Assembly: GCF_017654505.1 (NCBI RefSeq)
Contig: NC_054535.1
Location: 41,296,664-41,360,663 of the forward strand
DNA: 64,000 nucleotides
Direction of reading: 5' to 3'
Source of the DNA: Polyodon spathula
Taxonomy: Eukaryota > Chordata > Actinopteri > Acipenseriformes > Polyodontidae
Below the pieces are notes generated by a model that made no database searches, was not told the DNA's origin, and saw nothing but the letters and a program-made list of their open reading frames with translations. Position numbers and translations under genes: made by a program. Shown here piece by piece: positions 51,866 through 64,000 of the stretch; positions within the stretch are counted from its first letter, which is position 1; every line of letters begins with the position of its first letter.

Positions 51866-54020
51866 GTCAATATCTCACCAAGCCTCCTTGTGTATAGAAA
51901 AGGCAAAAGGGAGATCTCCTTTTGCTGCAAGCTCCCTTCCAGTTAAGGCTGTATCTAGCTGAGCTTGTGTTTGTTGCTCGTGTGAAGTGGTGACATGTGT
52001 TTATAATAACAGGGCTTTCTTCACTGAGGTCACAGCAAGGAAATCTTCATGAGGTGCTTCTGATTATTGCAATATGTCTCTCTGATTTACTGGTTGATGA
52101 GAATGGCTTTCGAGATTCACCAGATAGTCTGCAAATGAAACAGTAAAATACAGCTTTCTTGGATATATTACTTCATCATCCCAAACATTTTATTACTTCC
52201 TGGATTTAGCAGTACTCAGATTGACAAATTAGCTTATGATTTTACTACCCTAAGGCATTATGAGTATTATAGAAGTTATTTCGATGATGTCACCATCACG
52301 CATCAACAGGAGACATCTTTCAAATCCACAATACCATCTAAATAGCTGATCAAGTCCTACAAAAAAATAATAATAATAAACTTATAGCTATGTACTGAAC
52401 AAATGTAGGGAGGCAAATTTGAATTTAAAGCTGTAAAGTATGTAATAACAAATAATTTCACACCCAAACATAATGCTTTTTTTTTTGTTGACGGCAATAA
52501 AATAAAATTAAAATTAAATCCCTGTTGTCAATTTATTTTAAATTTCTATACAACCCCAAAACATATACATTTCATAGTCAACACTGCCAGATTCTCGGAA
52601 GAAACAAGAGCATCTTTCTTGTACCCTCATGGTACTGTACTGTAAATTAAAATGTACAACACATGCATTCTACAAATGCTGTAGAACTAAGGTGAATCCT
52701 GTACACAGACATAAAGCACCTTTTGATCTAAAGAGGTTATTTTTTTACTGTATACATTGTATGTGACAGGTGGTAGCAGAGAAGACAGTGCTTGTTTGTC
52801 TTTTGTTACGAGCCATTACAAAACTTTAATGCAGTCTCCTTGTGGGTTCCACTACAGCCTCTCAAGTTACCTCCATAGCATTTTAATTACATTCATATGG
52901 AGTTATATTAAAAAAGCAACTCTTTGTGAACCCACAGGAGAAAAGATACTTGGATAGACTGCACATACCGTAGGGGTGCAATACTATCTACAGAAGTAGC
53001 ATAGAGTTTAACATTAATCACAAGGCCGTTTACATAACACATCATACCCCCAAAAAATGGCAAATGTTTCTGATGAAATAGATATTTGTTGTAATAGATA
53101 CTGGTTGATAATAGCTGAGCATTGCAATACGTGGACAAAACACTGAAGACTAAAATAACGGATAGTTAAAAGATTAATTAGACTGTAATAAACTACAAAA
53201 CACCTGCAACATGTCACAAGCAACAGGTTCAGCCCACTTCAAAGAATTTTTTTTTTGGAAGAAACAACATAGGTAAAAGAAGATATAGAAAGTTTTGAAG
53301 TGTTGCTTGCTAGTTTTATATTAATACAATTAAAAATAAAACAAATTAATCTGACACAAAGGAATGCATGATCAAAATGACGAGATCCAAGATACTAAAG
53401 ATAATTATTTTAATGAACCTCAAATGTTCATCTAAAAGTATTAACGTTGGCTAAGACTGTTTGCGAAGCCTAGTTATTTCGAGAGAAGGTTTTCTGCATG
53501 AGCCTATGATAGATTTTGATTGTTTTCAGTGCTTCTACATTTTAATTAACAAACAACCAAGAACCAGTGTGAACAGCACAGTTATTAATATTTATTTACG
53601 TCGGTAGACTACCAGAAGTCTAAGCTTAAAATCTGTTGAAAAAGTGTGCCCTGCAGAGACAAAAATGTAAAGCTATAAAATTATTTTACCCTCTAGTCTC
53701 CAATAACCACTTATGTGCCTGTGTTTGGTTTTTAATAGGGCCAGCAAAAAGGTTCCAGGTCATTCTGATGATTCACAATTGTTTTTGCATTCGGTTCGGG
53801 AGTGATGAAAGCAGGCAGGATACATCTCATGCCTCACTTAAGAGATTTACAATCTTTACACCCATGGTTGTAAAAAAGGTTTGGTTTACTGCAGCTTTAC
53901 TCCTACTTACTTATTAAAGAGTCAATTAACCGACCTCACAACTGCCTCACATCCATTGATCTTTCCTTTTTGGTTGGTGTCAAGGTTGAATGTGGTCAGG
54001 TCATCTAGTGCACTTTGAGT

Positions 54021-54060
<40 letters not shown>

Positions 54061-55243
54061 CACAAACATATCAAAGCAATTACAAATAGTTTACATCCAC
54101 AGGTGGTAGCCAAAACCGCAGAATGAATACTGTGTCACTGACAGTTTCCTCCAAAACCATTATCAAAATACAGCAATCCGTTTGTAAAAATGGATTGTAC
54201 TCAGTTAAATGAACCATCTATCCTTATTTTAAAGACAGAGTGCACAGGGAATAAAAAACAATTTTTTTGTATCTTTTAGTATAAGGCAAAGTGAAGTATT
54301 AGCAGGACACCATAAATATGCAATGTAAACTGATTACAGTAAATGTGTATGTTTTTTTTTTTTTTTTTTAAAGGTGAAGTAAAACAGAATAAAATAAGTT
54401 ACTCACACACAAGAGCAGTTCCCAGACAACACAAATAGACCGATCACAGTGATGAAAGGCTAGGTAGCGACTGAGCAGTAATATCTGGTGTGAACAGTCT
54501 TGCAAAAATGACAGAGAAGGGAGTTTGGATAAAAAGGAAGCTGGAATTCCAGTCTTTCTGGACAGCTTGGTTTTGAACCTCCTTTGTGCTTTACACAACT
54601 GCTTGTTATCAGTGTCTGTGGGACGGGTGACTTGAAGCTTTCCAGGAGGGTTCTGAACTCCCTCAGATAACTGCAACATTTTAAAGACGCCTTGGCTTGC
54701 TTGTTTACACAATTCCTGGTTTCCTGGCAGACACCCCTAAATCGTGGTCATGGATGGATGTTTCCCACTATGAATGGCTGTGGGTCATAGTAGTTAAGTG
54801 TTTGGAGGGGGGAGGGGGGGAAGGTGCTGGGAGTTAATTTAAAAAAAAAAATAAAAATAGAAAAAAAAGTAAAATATTAAACACAGTGCTCTTAATAAAC
54901 CTGCTCTGGGAAGTCAAACTGATTGCATTCAAAGCAACTGAATTTAAAACATCCTAAGGAAAATTGTATTTCTTTTATTATGATGTACCCTTTTGAAATT
55001 TTTTAAACTTAAAAAGCTGACCAACAAAATAGCCTTCAATATATTTGTTTTTCTATTTTTATATAATACTTTTTAAATATACTGCCTACACTTTTTCTCT
55101 CATATCTTTAATGACATAAATGTATAAACTCAATCATAAACACTGAGGTAAAGTCTGTTGGACAATTAGGTTCTCTTGACTTCATTTTTATATTTTTAAC
55201 CTGTAAATGATGACCTCTATAACAATTTAATCTGTGAAACTTC

Positions 55244-55294
<51 letters not shown>

Positions 55295-55311
55295 GTGTAA
55301 TTTAAACCATA
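51866..55311. other. Region upstream of FREM1
   Basis: The FREM1 5' untranslated region and promoter must lie here, but no TATA box, CpG island or initiator can be named with confidence. A 114-codon minus-strand frame at 54368-54712 shows no recognisable domain. Poly-T at 54022-54055; (TA)n at 55245-55293. Confidence 0.45.
54022..54055. repeat. Poly-T run
   Basis: Thirty-four consecutive T bases. Confidence 0.9.
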
Positions 55312-56821
55312 CAGTGCCTTGCAAAAGTATTCAGACCCCTGACCAATTCTCTCATATTACTGAATTACAAATGGTACATTGAAATTTTGTTCTGTTTGAT
55401 ATTTTATTTTAAAACACTTAAACTCAAAATCACTTATTGTAAGGTGACATTGGTTTTATGTTGGGAAATATTTTTAAGAAAAATAAAAAACTGAAATATC
55501 TTGCTTGCATAAGTATTCAATCCCCACACATTAATATTTGGTAGAGCCACCTTTTGCTGCAATAACAGTGTCGGAGTGATTTTGGCCCATTCTTCTTGGC
55601 AGATTCATTCCAGGTTGTTCAGGTTGGTTGGATGATGCTTGTGGACCACAATTTTCAAATAGTGCCACAGATTCTCAATGGGATTGAGATCAGGACTTTG
55701 ACTGGGCCACTGTAGGACATTCACCTTTTTGTTCTTGAGCCACTCCAATGTTGCTTTGGCCTTGTGGTTGGGATCATTGTCCTGCTGAAAGGTGAATTTC
55801 CTCCCAAGCTTCAGTTTTTTAGCGAACTGAAGCAGATTCTCTTGTAGTATTTTACTGTATTTTGCACCATCCATTCTTCCTTCAATTGTAACAAGATGCC
55901 CATTCCCTGCTGATGAGACGCATCCCTACAGCATGATGCTGCCACCACCATACTTCACTGTAGGGATGGTGTGTCTTGAGGCATGGGCAGTGTTAGGTTT
56001 GCGCCACACATAGCGCTTTGAGTTTTGGCCAAAAAGCTCTCTCTTGGTCTCATCTGACCACAAAACCTTTTCCCACATCGCAGCTGGGTCACTCCCATGC
56101 TTTCTGGCAAACTCCAGACGTGCTTTCAGATGGTACTTTTTGAGTAACAGCTTCTTTCTTGCCACCCTCCCATACAGGCCAGTGTTATGCAGAGCTCTTG
56201 ATATGGTTTATTGGTGCACCATTACTCCACTCCCAGCCATTGAACTCTGTAGCTCTTTCAAAGTGATTGTTGGCCTTTCTGTGGCTTCTCTCACAAGTCT
56301 CCTTCTTGTTTGAGTGCTGAGTTTTGAGGGACGGCCTTTTCCTGGTAGTGCCTAGGTGGTGTGATGCAGCTTCCACTTCCTGATTATTGATCCAACTGTG
56401 CTCACTGGGATATCCAAACACTTGAATATTATTTTGTACCCTTTCCCTAATCTATGCATTTGTATTACTTTATCTCTAACTTCTGTAGAATGCTCTTTGG
56501 TCTTCATTTTCCTTCAGATTCACAGCCTTACCAATGATCCTTCAACAGTGGGGTTTTTATCCAGAAAATGTGACAGCAACTTTAATGGTTCACAAGTGCA
56601 GGCCAATGGTAAGGTAATTGTGTCGTCGTTAGAGCAATTTCTTTCATCGGTGCAAACTGGGAGCTTCCCAAACATAAAACCAATATCACCTTACAATAAT
56701 TGATTCTGAGTTTCAGTGTTTAAAAATAAAATATCAAACAGAATAACATTTCAATGTACCATTTGTAATTCGGTAATATGAGAGAATTGGTCAGGGGTCT
56801 GAATACTTTTGCAAGCCACTG
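55312..56821 (-). mobile_element. Full-length but inactive Tc1-like transposon
   Basis: The ends CAGTGCCTTGCAAAAGTATT (left) and CAGTGGCTTGCAAAAGTATT (right, reverse complement) are near-identical inverted repeats that extend for about 75 bases, and TA flanks each end. The minus-strand transposase relic runs from ATG at 56507 (MKTKEHSTEVRDKVIQ) through [38 protein letters not shown] and QSPDLNPIENLW to TAA at 55531. It is broken by a TAG at 55928-55926 in the IMLWGC motif and by further stops near 56206 and 56353. Confidence 0.92.
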
Positions 56822-57740
56822 TATATATATATGTAACCCAAGGCAAATCAACAGTATAACACAGTAAACCTATAATAATGAAAATTCCTGGTGTTTTTTC
56901 ATTCTTGTGGTGTTTCCCTTGTCATTATCAGTTTGCACAGTCTCATTGCTTGAAAAGCCATTGTTTACTTATTCCAAGCTTCTTTTTTTGGCATATACCC
57001 CTATCCTCTTCAACAACACCCTCTCTTCCTGTAGTCTACAAGGATGAGTTGCTCTTTGATTTGGGAGGCCTGCTAGTTGTCAGTACTTGTGTTGTCTGTC
57101 TCATTATCAATTTGTGTTCTGGTTCCAGGAGAGCCTTGGCCAAAACTAAACAAGTATATATGATGGTACTGTTGCATCCATCTTTCTATTTAATCCAAAT
57201 TGGAGTTGTAGTTTAAATAGGAATAACTGCCTGCTGTATCTAACCCTTTGTAGTTTAGTTAATATACAGTGGATCCTGTTTTATTATGGTATGAAGCTCA
57301 GTATACAAGACAAAAAAGGGAACATGTTTTGCAGAGCAGCCTGGAGTTTTCATGCTTCGAGGAACATTTTGCTAACATAAAAGATCGTTTTAGTATGCGA
57401 CTCTTTGATTATGTGATGCATGCATGATGGATGCATGATGGCAACCCCCACATGTTATTTAAATGTAAGCAGGCAGCACCACCACACAGCAATATTCTTG
57501 TGTATTCTGGGAAAATAGGTAAAACCCCCATATGGTCGGGACAGTCCTGATTTCCTAGCAAATGTCCTGCATCCCGATGCATAGAAAGAAAGTCCCAATA
57601 TTTATCCCTGAATATTCTTCACAGCTATAGGATGTTCGTTCTCACACCCGGTTCTGGTTCTGGCTGCACTGGCTGTTCTGCATCATCTGTAAGGTTCTTC
57701 AATAACTTTCAAATCCTTCAGGACTGATATACTAACAGGA

Positions 57741-58235
57741 TGTCACGTTTAGCTTGGTAGTGACGTCAGACCAGAAAGTAAAGACACTCATACTGCGGCA
57801 TGAAGCGCTGGTGCGCTTATTTATTGTAAAATAAAATGTTTTAACACAAAACAAACACCTAATAAAACAAAAGGTACGATTGCCAAAACAAAGAGGTAAA
57901 ATAAAGCAACAGGTATTGTGTTGGTGTAAAGCCAACATGAATAGCAATTGTTTATATTCTTCACTCATGTCTCTCTCCTGTTCTTTCTCCTTGAACACCC
58001 AACCCAGACTTTGGGATTCCTGCCTCTTTTATACAGCTGTGCCTGAGCTTGACTGCTTGTTAGTCATTCAGTCAGACTCAGGCACATTCTACATATGAAG
58101 TGATTTGGCAGGGAAGGCAATTAACCCTTTTCCTGCTTACCTAAAACAACAGTGCACAACAAACACTTAAATCATAATTCAGTAATACATAATACAAACA
58201 CATAATGCACACAGGAGAGGGGTGACCCCATCACA
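57741..58235 (-). mobile_element. Solo LTR (minus orientation)
   Basis: Read on the minus strand it starts TGTGATGGGGTCACCCC and ends ...TAAACGTGACA. It contains a TATA box (TATAAAAG, 58026-58033 on plus) and an AATAAA near 57820-57825, placed as in an LTR. No coding interior or primer-binding site was seen. Clear target-site duplication not found. Confidence 0.55.
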
Positions 58236-59116
58236 CAGTGGTTAGCAGCTTCCATTTTTATGAAAAAGGGTTGTCCCTCACATGAATGAATAATTTGTTA
58301 TGCAGTCGGCATCCCTGCTTTGTATTCGTCAATACAGTAAAAGCCTTCTGTTACACATACATCATACAGGAACCGCAAGAGGTGAGAAAGGCCGGTGGGG
58401 GTGTAGCATACTGAAGCATTTGATTTGATTTACTTTAAACGTATATTATAAACAACTGGAGGAAAAGGGCAATAGGACTGTTTCTCTGTTGCAAAACTTA
58501 CGAGAATGATGTTGTAAATGAGGCCTACTACCACCCCCACCACCCATAACATTCTTATGTTTAGCTTATTAAAAACTGTATCCTGTTACAGTGTTATTTC
58601 TCCTAGTCAGCTACTTTCAAATGAAAAGCATTAGAGTATTGTGCAGAATCTGTTTTCATTATGCAGTGCCACTCATTGCTAGCTTTCTCGCTCTCATGTC
58701 CCTATTCAGTTCAGTACAATAGGAATCAAAACTAGCCAGGCAAAAAAAAAGAATCTGTAATGGAATTGACCATGCTGGTGTTTTTGAATTTTATTTTTTT
58801 TATCAAAAACAAAGTACCTCGCTATTCCTCCTGGAAGCCAGCTTGCTCCTTCCTTTGGGTGCGATGACAGTTATTTTTTAGTCCAAACACATGGCTGTGT
58901 CATAATGAAAGTCAATGGTTGGGAGATTCCACTTGGAATCAATAGATTGAGTAACTCATCATCAACAAACAAATTAAAATGCTTTATTCAGTCTTTTCAA
59001 AAGCAACTTGTCATTGCAAGAGTATCTGGAGGCACAGTGATTGGTTTATTAAATCTTTCCAGAACCACCATCATATCATTGAATTATTTGTTATTCTGAT
59101 TTCCACGAGTGCACAC

Positions 59117-59627
59117 TGTGGCAGGGTGCCCCGCCCCTGTGCACATTTTGTGTTTCATGTTGTCTGTTATATGTATTATTGTAGTATTGTAGTGCTGCAT
59201 GGAGTGTGGGTTATAGATCACAAGTGATGTAAGCTGTATAATTGTATTTAGGCACGGGGATTTCACAATTACTTCACGTGCAGTTTAAAATGTGTATAGT
59301 ATGTGAGCACGGGATTGCACAAATTAGTTCACGTGCCAAGATTCAAGTGAATGGTTAATTAGTAATTGAATCTCGGCACAGGAAAGAGAGAGAGAGAGAG
59401 AAACTTTAATAATAATAACAATTGCTACTTGTGCTAAACCACCTCTGCTCGGTACTAATTTGGGACAGTGTTTTGTTTGTCTTTATTTTGGCCAACACGC
59501 CATTTTGTTTTGTCAAAGTGTTTTTGTTTTTCTGCTTAAACCTTTTATTTTATAATAAACCAGCACAATTCACTCACCAGTCCTGTCTGTGTCCTGTCTG
59601 CTTCCTGGCCTGACGTCACCCCACACA
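59117..59627 (+). mobile_element. Solo LTR (plus orientation), related to 57741-58235
   Basis: Starts TGTGGCAGGGTGCCCCGCC and ends GACGTCACCCCACACA, with AATAAA at 59554-59559. The start and the CTGACGTCAC end match the LTR at 57741-58235. It carries an internal tandem duplication: GCACGGG...CACGTGC at 59252-59281 and again at 59307-59336. Confidence 0.55.
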
Positions 59628-59657
59628 TCATCTTTTCCACAGCACCTCATTGCTACA

Positions 59658-59790
59658 AAATGCCATGTAAACAAATGGCAAAATGCTCCACTGTTTCTCT
59701 TGCTACAAATAGTTGGAAATTGTTCAAACTCTTGAAAAAAAACCTGAATCAGGCACAAGTTGCCAAACAATTTGGTGTTTTCTGGTGAGT
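59658..59790 (+). mobile_element. Possible pogo/Tigger transposase N-terminal fragment
   Basis: Frames here give MAKCSTVSLAT and then KKNLNQAQVAKQFGV, which resembles the first helix-turn-helix of pogo/Tigger (CENP-B-like) transposases. Short and frameshifted, so only suggestive. Confidence 0.35.
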
Positions 59791-59925
59791 TGCTTCACCA
59801 TTCTGTTAAATAATCTGCATGTCTTGAATATTGTATACATTTTTAACGTGTGTAGGGGTGCTGTGTTAATTTAGTTTGACAGTTTATTAACGTTAGTTTG
59901 GCTGTTAGTTTGTCTGTTATTTTAT

Positions 59926-59939
59926 TATTATTATTATTA

Positions 59940-60001
<62 letters not shown>
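59926..60001. repeat. (ATT)n microsatellite
   Basis: About 75 bases of ATT with one slip. Confidence 0.95.
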
Positions 60002-60003
<2 letters not shown>

Positions 60004-62776
60004 ACATACACTTGCCTATGGCTTTTCTTTTACTTATTCAGTTCATTTCATAAGTTGATGCACGTGCGTCATGACAAGCAAAACATGTGCATTTATTTAT
60101 TGATTGATTTATATTGTGTCTGGTGGTTAACTCCATCTTGGAGAACAATTGGGCTAGAAGAACATTTCACTTGCTTCCTGAAGGGGGGTCTCTTAGCCAG
60201 AGATTACTGTACTGTGCATATGCAATGGTCAGCATTCCTGATATTTCTCGCAAAATCCACCCCAAGTATTGAGCAATCTTGCTTGACTTCTGAGGTTTAA
60301 AGGGATCAGAGCTGATACACTGTATGGCTGCAGTGAAAACTATTTCAGGAAATTCTTCCTGTCACATTGATGTCTGAGATGTATAGCACCACCAAAATGG
60401 TTGACAAACGTCATGAAAACCCTGCTTCTCAATGTTTATGTTTTGCTCTTTTGTAAATTCCACCCACAGTGACTAGAATTTCTTTGAATGTCTACATGGT
60501 CTAACTTTGCTATATAAACACAGTATTAATCCTTCCAAGCACCAGGTCCAGCTTTTGGTCAGCCTAGTTGTTTGGAGGGATTCACCAGTGTTTACAAACA
60601 CTGATAGAAAGATGACTGCTTTGAAAAATAAGGTAGGGATTTAAATATGAAAATACACTGTAGCCCTGGTAGCAATAACTTTTTCAACCACCCTCACAGA
60701 TGTCTATCTTAATCATTCTGCTCTGTGAAGGGGTCTCACTCACGGCCATCTGTTTCACAACATTACATTCATCTTAGTCTGTAATGGAAACTTTAAAACA
60801 TAAACTTTACAGGAGATGATTGATGTGATTATCCTGAGATTGAGAGGTTGTTTTAGACATTGCAGAGAGTCAGGGGTAGCTATGTGTGGCCCCTTTTTTA
60901 TCTTGTTGGGAAGATGAAATCTTGTGAGGCAGGTCTAAAATGCAAAAGGACAAGATAACTGCAAAGGCTTAACCGAGGATTATTTTCCAAAAATCTACTT
61001 AAGACAATACTGAAAATAATAATAACTGTTATAGTATAAAACACATAAAAAATCTTACAAAGTATTTTTTTTTTATATAAATACAGTATGTGCAAATGGA
61101 ATTGACGGCAGTTCTAAGACTGCCAGCACTCATAGTCATAAACTCCTTCGCTACAACAGATTTTAGATTTTCCTTCCAAATCTACATCACAATGTTTATG
61201 TGATTTTGTATCTCATTCCAGCAAGTTTAAGTGTAAATATACCGCAGGCCTTTTTTTTTTTCTTTACTTTTCTGTCGAAATGTCAGGCACCCTCTTGAAG
61301 CCTTATGTCTGGCTCAAGTTGGGAGTTAGGAAATAAAACAAGAGAGAGCAGTGGTTTACAGCAGCTAGATTTACTGAAGTGTAATGCTGAATAACTATCA
61401 ATTAAGTTGAAAAATAGAGTAAAGTGTGTGTTTTTTTTTTTTTTAAACCAGTAAAACCAGTGTAGGCCACAGCAGGAATTTCTAACTGTCTGAAGCATAC
61501 CGTTTCATTTACATGTGCTTGTTTTGATTGATACAGCTCCTTTGGTATGACTTTAGTCTGGAAGACATGATGTCAAGGAGATAAGAGGAGTAGGCATGTT
61601 GTTCCTGCATGGTCTCCTAGTCGTACAAGGACAGCCCAGATTAATCACAACATTAAAAAGAACACAGTACTGGTACCTTTCTATATATTAATGATCATGC
61701 TCTCAGGTTCTCCTCACTAAAGCTGACAATGAAAATATGAAGACTACAGGAAAACACCAAGTCCTGCATCCAAGGACTTTTTTTTTTACCTTATTTTGTT
61801 TACATAACTCCTACACATCATATCAGCCATAATGTTGACTCAGAAGTTATTTTATGATATAAAAATTAGGCTACTCTACATCTCTTGTAAAAACTTCTCT
61901 TCAGTTTCCCAACATTGATGTGATTGTTAAATGAAGAAGCTGACTATTTGAAAGCAGCCTTCTTTCAATGAAAGACATGTTCATATAAATAAAATACACA
62001 AATTCGTATTTGTATGTCCAGAGTATGAACAAAGATGATACCTCATTTTTCTTTCAATCAGTTAAGTTAAAGGACAGCTTCACCCCTCTCTTTTCTCAAT
62101 AAACAAGTGCCAAGAACATTTGCCTGCAGAAAAAAAAAAAAAATAGCTGTCACTTATTAAAAATAATACAAATCTCAGTATTGGAAAAGCAGAAATGTAT
62201 TCATTTAGAATAAATGCAAACCCCAGAAGAACATAGGAGAGCTTCAAATTATTTTCAAAGCTGTTTTTTAAATATCCTCTTGCATTCTTATGACATCTGC
62301 AGTCATTCTGAGTGGTTCTTATTGAGATTTGTACAATACTCCAGTCAATCAAGGGTTTTGAAACTGAGAACTAACACAAAACAAGGTGCACAGACCAAAC
62401 CACCAGTACACAAAAATGATAAAAAACATTTCTTTGGTAAGAATTTATTTCAGTCGAACTTATATTTTTAGGAATTCGACGTTTAACTAGCTTTACCAAT
62501 TAATATCGAAAAGTAGCAAGAGTAAATATAATTAGAAACAAAGAGCAGGAATTAGTAGTGACCAGGAGATATAGTATGGGAAGACGCTAGGTCAAGCAAT
62601 ACCTGGAAAGCAGTTATAATGAAGGAAGGCTTATTGACGAATGATGCAACTACAAGCAATGATAATGAGGAAAGGATTGTTATAGGTTAGGTATAAAATA
62701 TTTTTCAAACATTTTGAAAAGAGCTTTGAAACAGACTTGAACGTATAAGTATAAAAAGTTGTTATATTGTCAGGAT

Positions 62777-62834
62777 GTTGTCAGGATGTTAACAATGAAA
62801 AGAACTTTATTTAAACAGTTGTAGCAACACGAGG
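62777..62834. repeat. Fragment of the 34630-34767 palindromic repeat
   Basis: Contains GTCAGGATGTTAACAATGAA and TTTAAACAGTTGTAGCAACA, the reverse complement of the left arm and loop of the repeat at 34630, with a short internal deletion. Confidence 0.7.
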
Positions 62835-62899
62835 GGGCGTGTAATGCTTTTCTGAACCCCACTACTTACACTTTAAGGCCATTTTTCAAATACATAGGA

Positions 62900-63092
62900 G
62901 GCTGTGTGGTCAAGGAGTTAAAGAAACAGCCTTGTAATCTGCAGGTACCCAGTTCAAAACCCAGCTCAGCCACTGACTCATTGTGTGACCCTGAGCAAGT
63001 AACTTCACCTCCTTGTGTTCTGTCTTTTGGGTGAGATGTTCTTGTAAGTGACTGAAGTATTTGAAAGTATCAGTAAATGAAGTATTATTATT
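62900..63092 (+). mobile_element. tRNA-derived CORE-SINE
   Basis: Starts GGCTGTGTGGTCAAGGAGTT, has a B-box-like CAGTTCAAAACCC, then the core TGTGACCCTGAGCAAGTAAC and GTCTTTTGGGTGAGATG, ending in a short ATT-rich tail. Same family as 12667-12880. Confidence 0.75.
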
Positions 63093-64000
63093 ACATCCAT
63101 CATTCCAATTGGTTTATTAATCGCATCCCATAAGATATAATAAACAGGAACAAAACCTCCCCTTTTCTGTTGAAATGGTTCAGGTACTCACCATGGTAAT
63201 CAATTAATTCATGCTTTTTGGTGTTCAGAAGGAGGACAAAACTAGTACACAGTCAGTTTGATATTATTTGTTCTATTGTGAAAGAATTTCAAAAGTAATT
63301 TTTTTGCTCAGGAATTTTAATTAATTAATTGTTTTAGTTGAATATTCATGCATTAAACCTTTCAGGTGTTTTGTTTTTGTCAGTGACTCTATAGACGAAT
63401 GCAACATTTAAAAAAAAAAAAACACCCCTTTCGTGCCCCTCAGACTCCCAGGCAGCAAATGTATTTTGATCTTCTCAAATCCGCAGCCAGAGTGCTGAGA
63501 GTAATTACATGGAAGAGAGTTACACAGACCGTATCAAAGAGCTTTACCTGAGTGACGGACCTGCTCTAGCTGAGATGTTCTAATTATACTGTGCAGCGAG
63601 TTTCAGTGCTCGGAGGAGAAGGAGGATTAAGAAGTGTGTGTAATAAAGTCAAACAGTGATCTTATCAAGCCAAGGAGGGGATTATGAAGATGTAAACCCA
63701 TACCTGGTAACACCATCCCTTCCTGTTGACAAGGTGTGTTATTCAGATTTATGTAGGAAAAACAGTTTTGTGGTTACAGGACTATACATACCACCAGAAA
63801 AGTTTCTGTCTGGGATTTGTTTCTGTTCTGCTGGAGCGATACAATGAAAATCTTGTAAACTATTCCTTTTAAACCACTCGCAATTTTTTTGTTTTACTGC
63901 TAACCAAGGTTTAAAATCACTGTTCTTACCTCATATTTGCACTATGTGATTCTTTACTTGTATTTTATACTACAAATTGGGAATACCATGCTATAAGCTA

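Larger units (their letters stand above)
56822..64000. other. Right-hand region without convincing genes
   Basis: It holds two related LTRs, a pogo-like fragment, an (ATT)n run, a CORE-SINE and a palindromic repeat fragment. The GC-richer, less repetitive stretch at about 63430-63700 might be an exon or an old LINE piece, but no protein family could be recognised. Confidence 0.45.

Noticed and set aside
54368..54712. 114-codon minus-strand open frame
   Set aside because: No domain, signal peptide or splice context; low-complexity serine/leucine composition fits chance.
56878..57216. 112-codon plus-strand open frame
   Set aside because: No recognisable domain and no supporting context; hydrophobic composition comes from T-rich DNA.
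63430..63700. Possible first exon of a neighbouring gene
   Set aside because: Somewhat less AT-rich and non-repetitive, but no protein family or clear promoter signal; left as unassigned.

Overview
This is a vertebrate nuclear window. It has short exons with GT-AG introns, many di- and trinucleotide microsatellites, and several fish-type transposon families (Tc1/mariner, hAT, Harbinger, DIRS-like, L2/CR1-like LINEs, tRNA-derived CORE-SINEs). Protein content and repeat mix point to a ray-finned fish. The LINE tails and the decaying extra aconitase copy would fit a chondrostean such as sturgeon or paddlefish, but that is inference.

Layout: (1) 1-1778 is repeat-rich, with an L2-like LINE relic. 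(2) 1779-10730 (+) holds ten recognisable exons of an ACO1 (cytosolic aconitase / IRP1) copy that keeps its introns but carries stops, frameshifts and a damaged splice site, so it is an unprocessed pseudogene; a DIRS-like relic lies in one intron. (3) 13442-14633 (-) is an intact two-exon Cerberus gene (CER1, DAN-family secreted antagonist). (4) 14634-22643 is intergenic, with a Tc1 element that is a hybrid of two families. (5) 22644-51865 (-) is a complete FREM1 gene: I could place 36 coding exons, all joining in frame, totalling 2184 codons before the stop. The protein has a signal peptide, an N-terminal region with an RGD motif, CSPG repeats, a Calx-beta domain and a C-terminal C-type lectin domain. 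Its introns hold a hAT element, a Harbinger element, a CR1/L2-like LINE, a Tc1 fragment and a higher-order minisatellite. (6) 51866-64000 shows no convincing gene; it holds a full-length dead Tc1, two related LTRs in opposite orientation, a SINE and simple repeats.

The CER1-FREM1 order and shared orientation match human 9p22.3, which supports both names. The two genes act outside the cell: CER1 restrains Nodal/BMP signals in the early embryo, and FREM1 works with FRAS1 and FREM2 in the sub-epidermal basement membrane. ACO1 faces CER1 tail to tail. No new multi-gene system was found. The most notable items are the recently decayed ACO1 copy with its active-site residues preserved, the hybrid Tc1 element, and a local duplication that copies a FREM1 splice-acceptor region.
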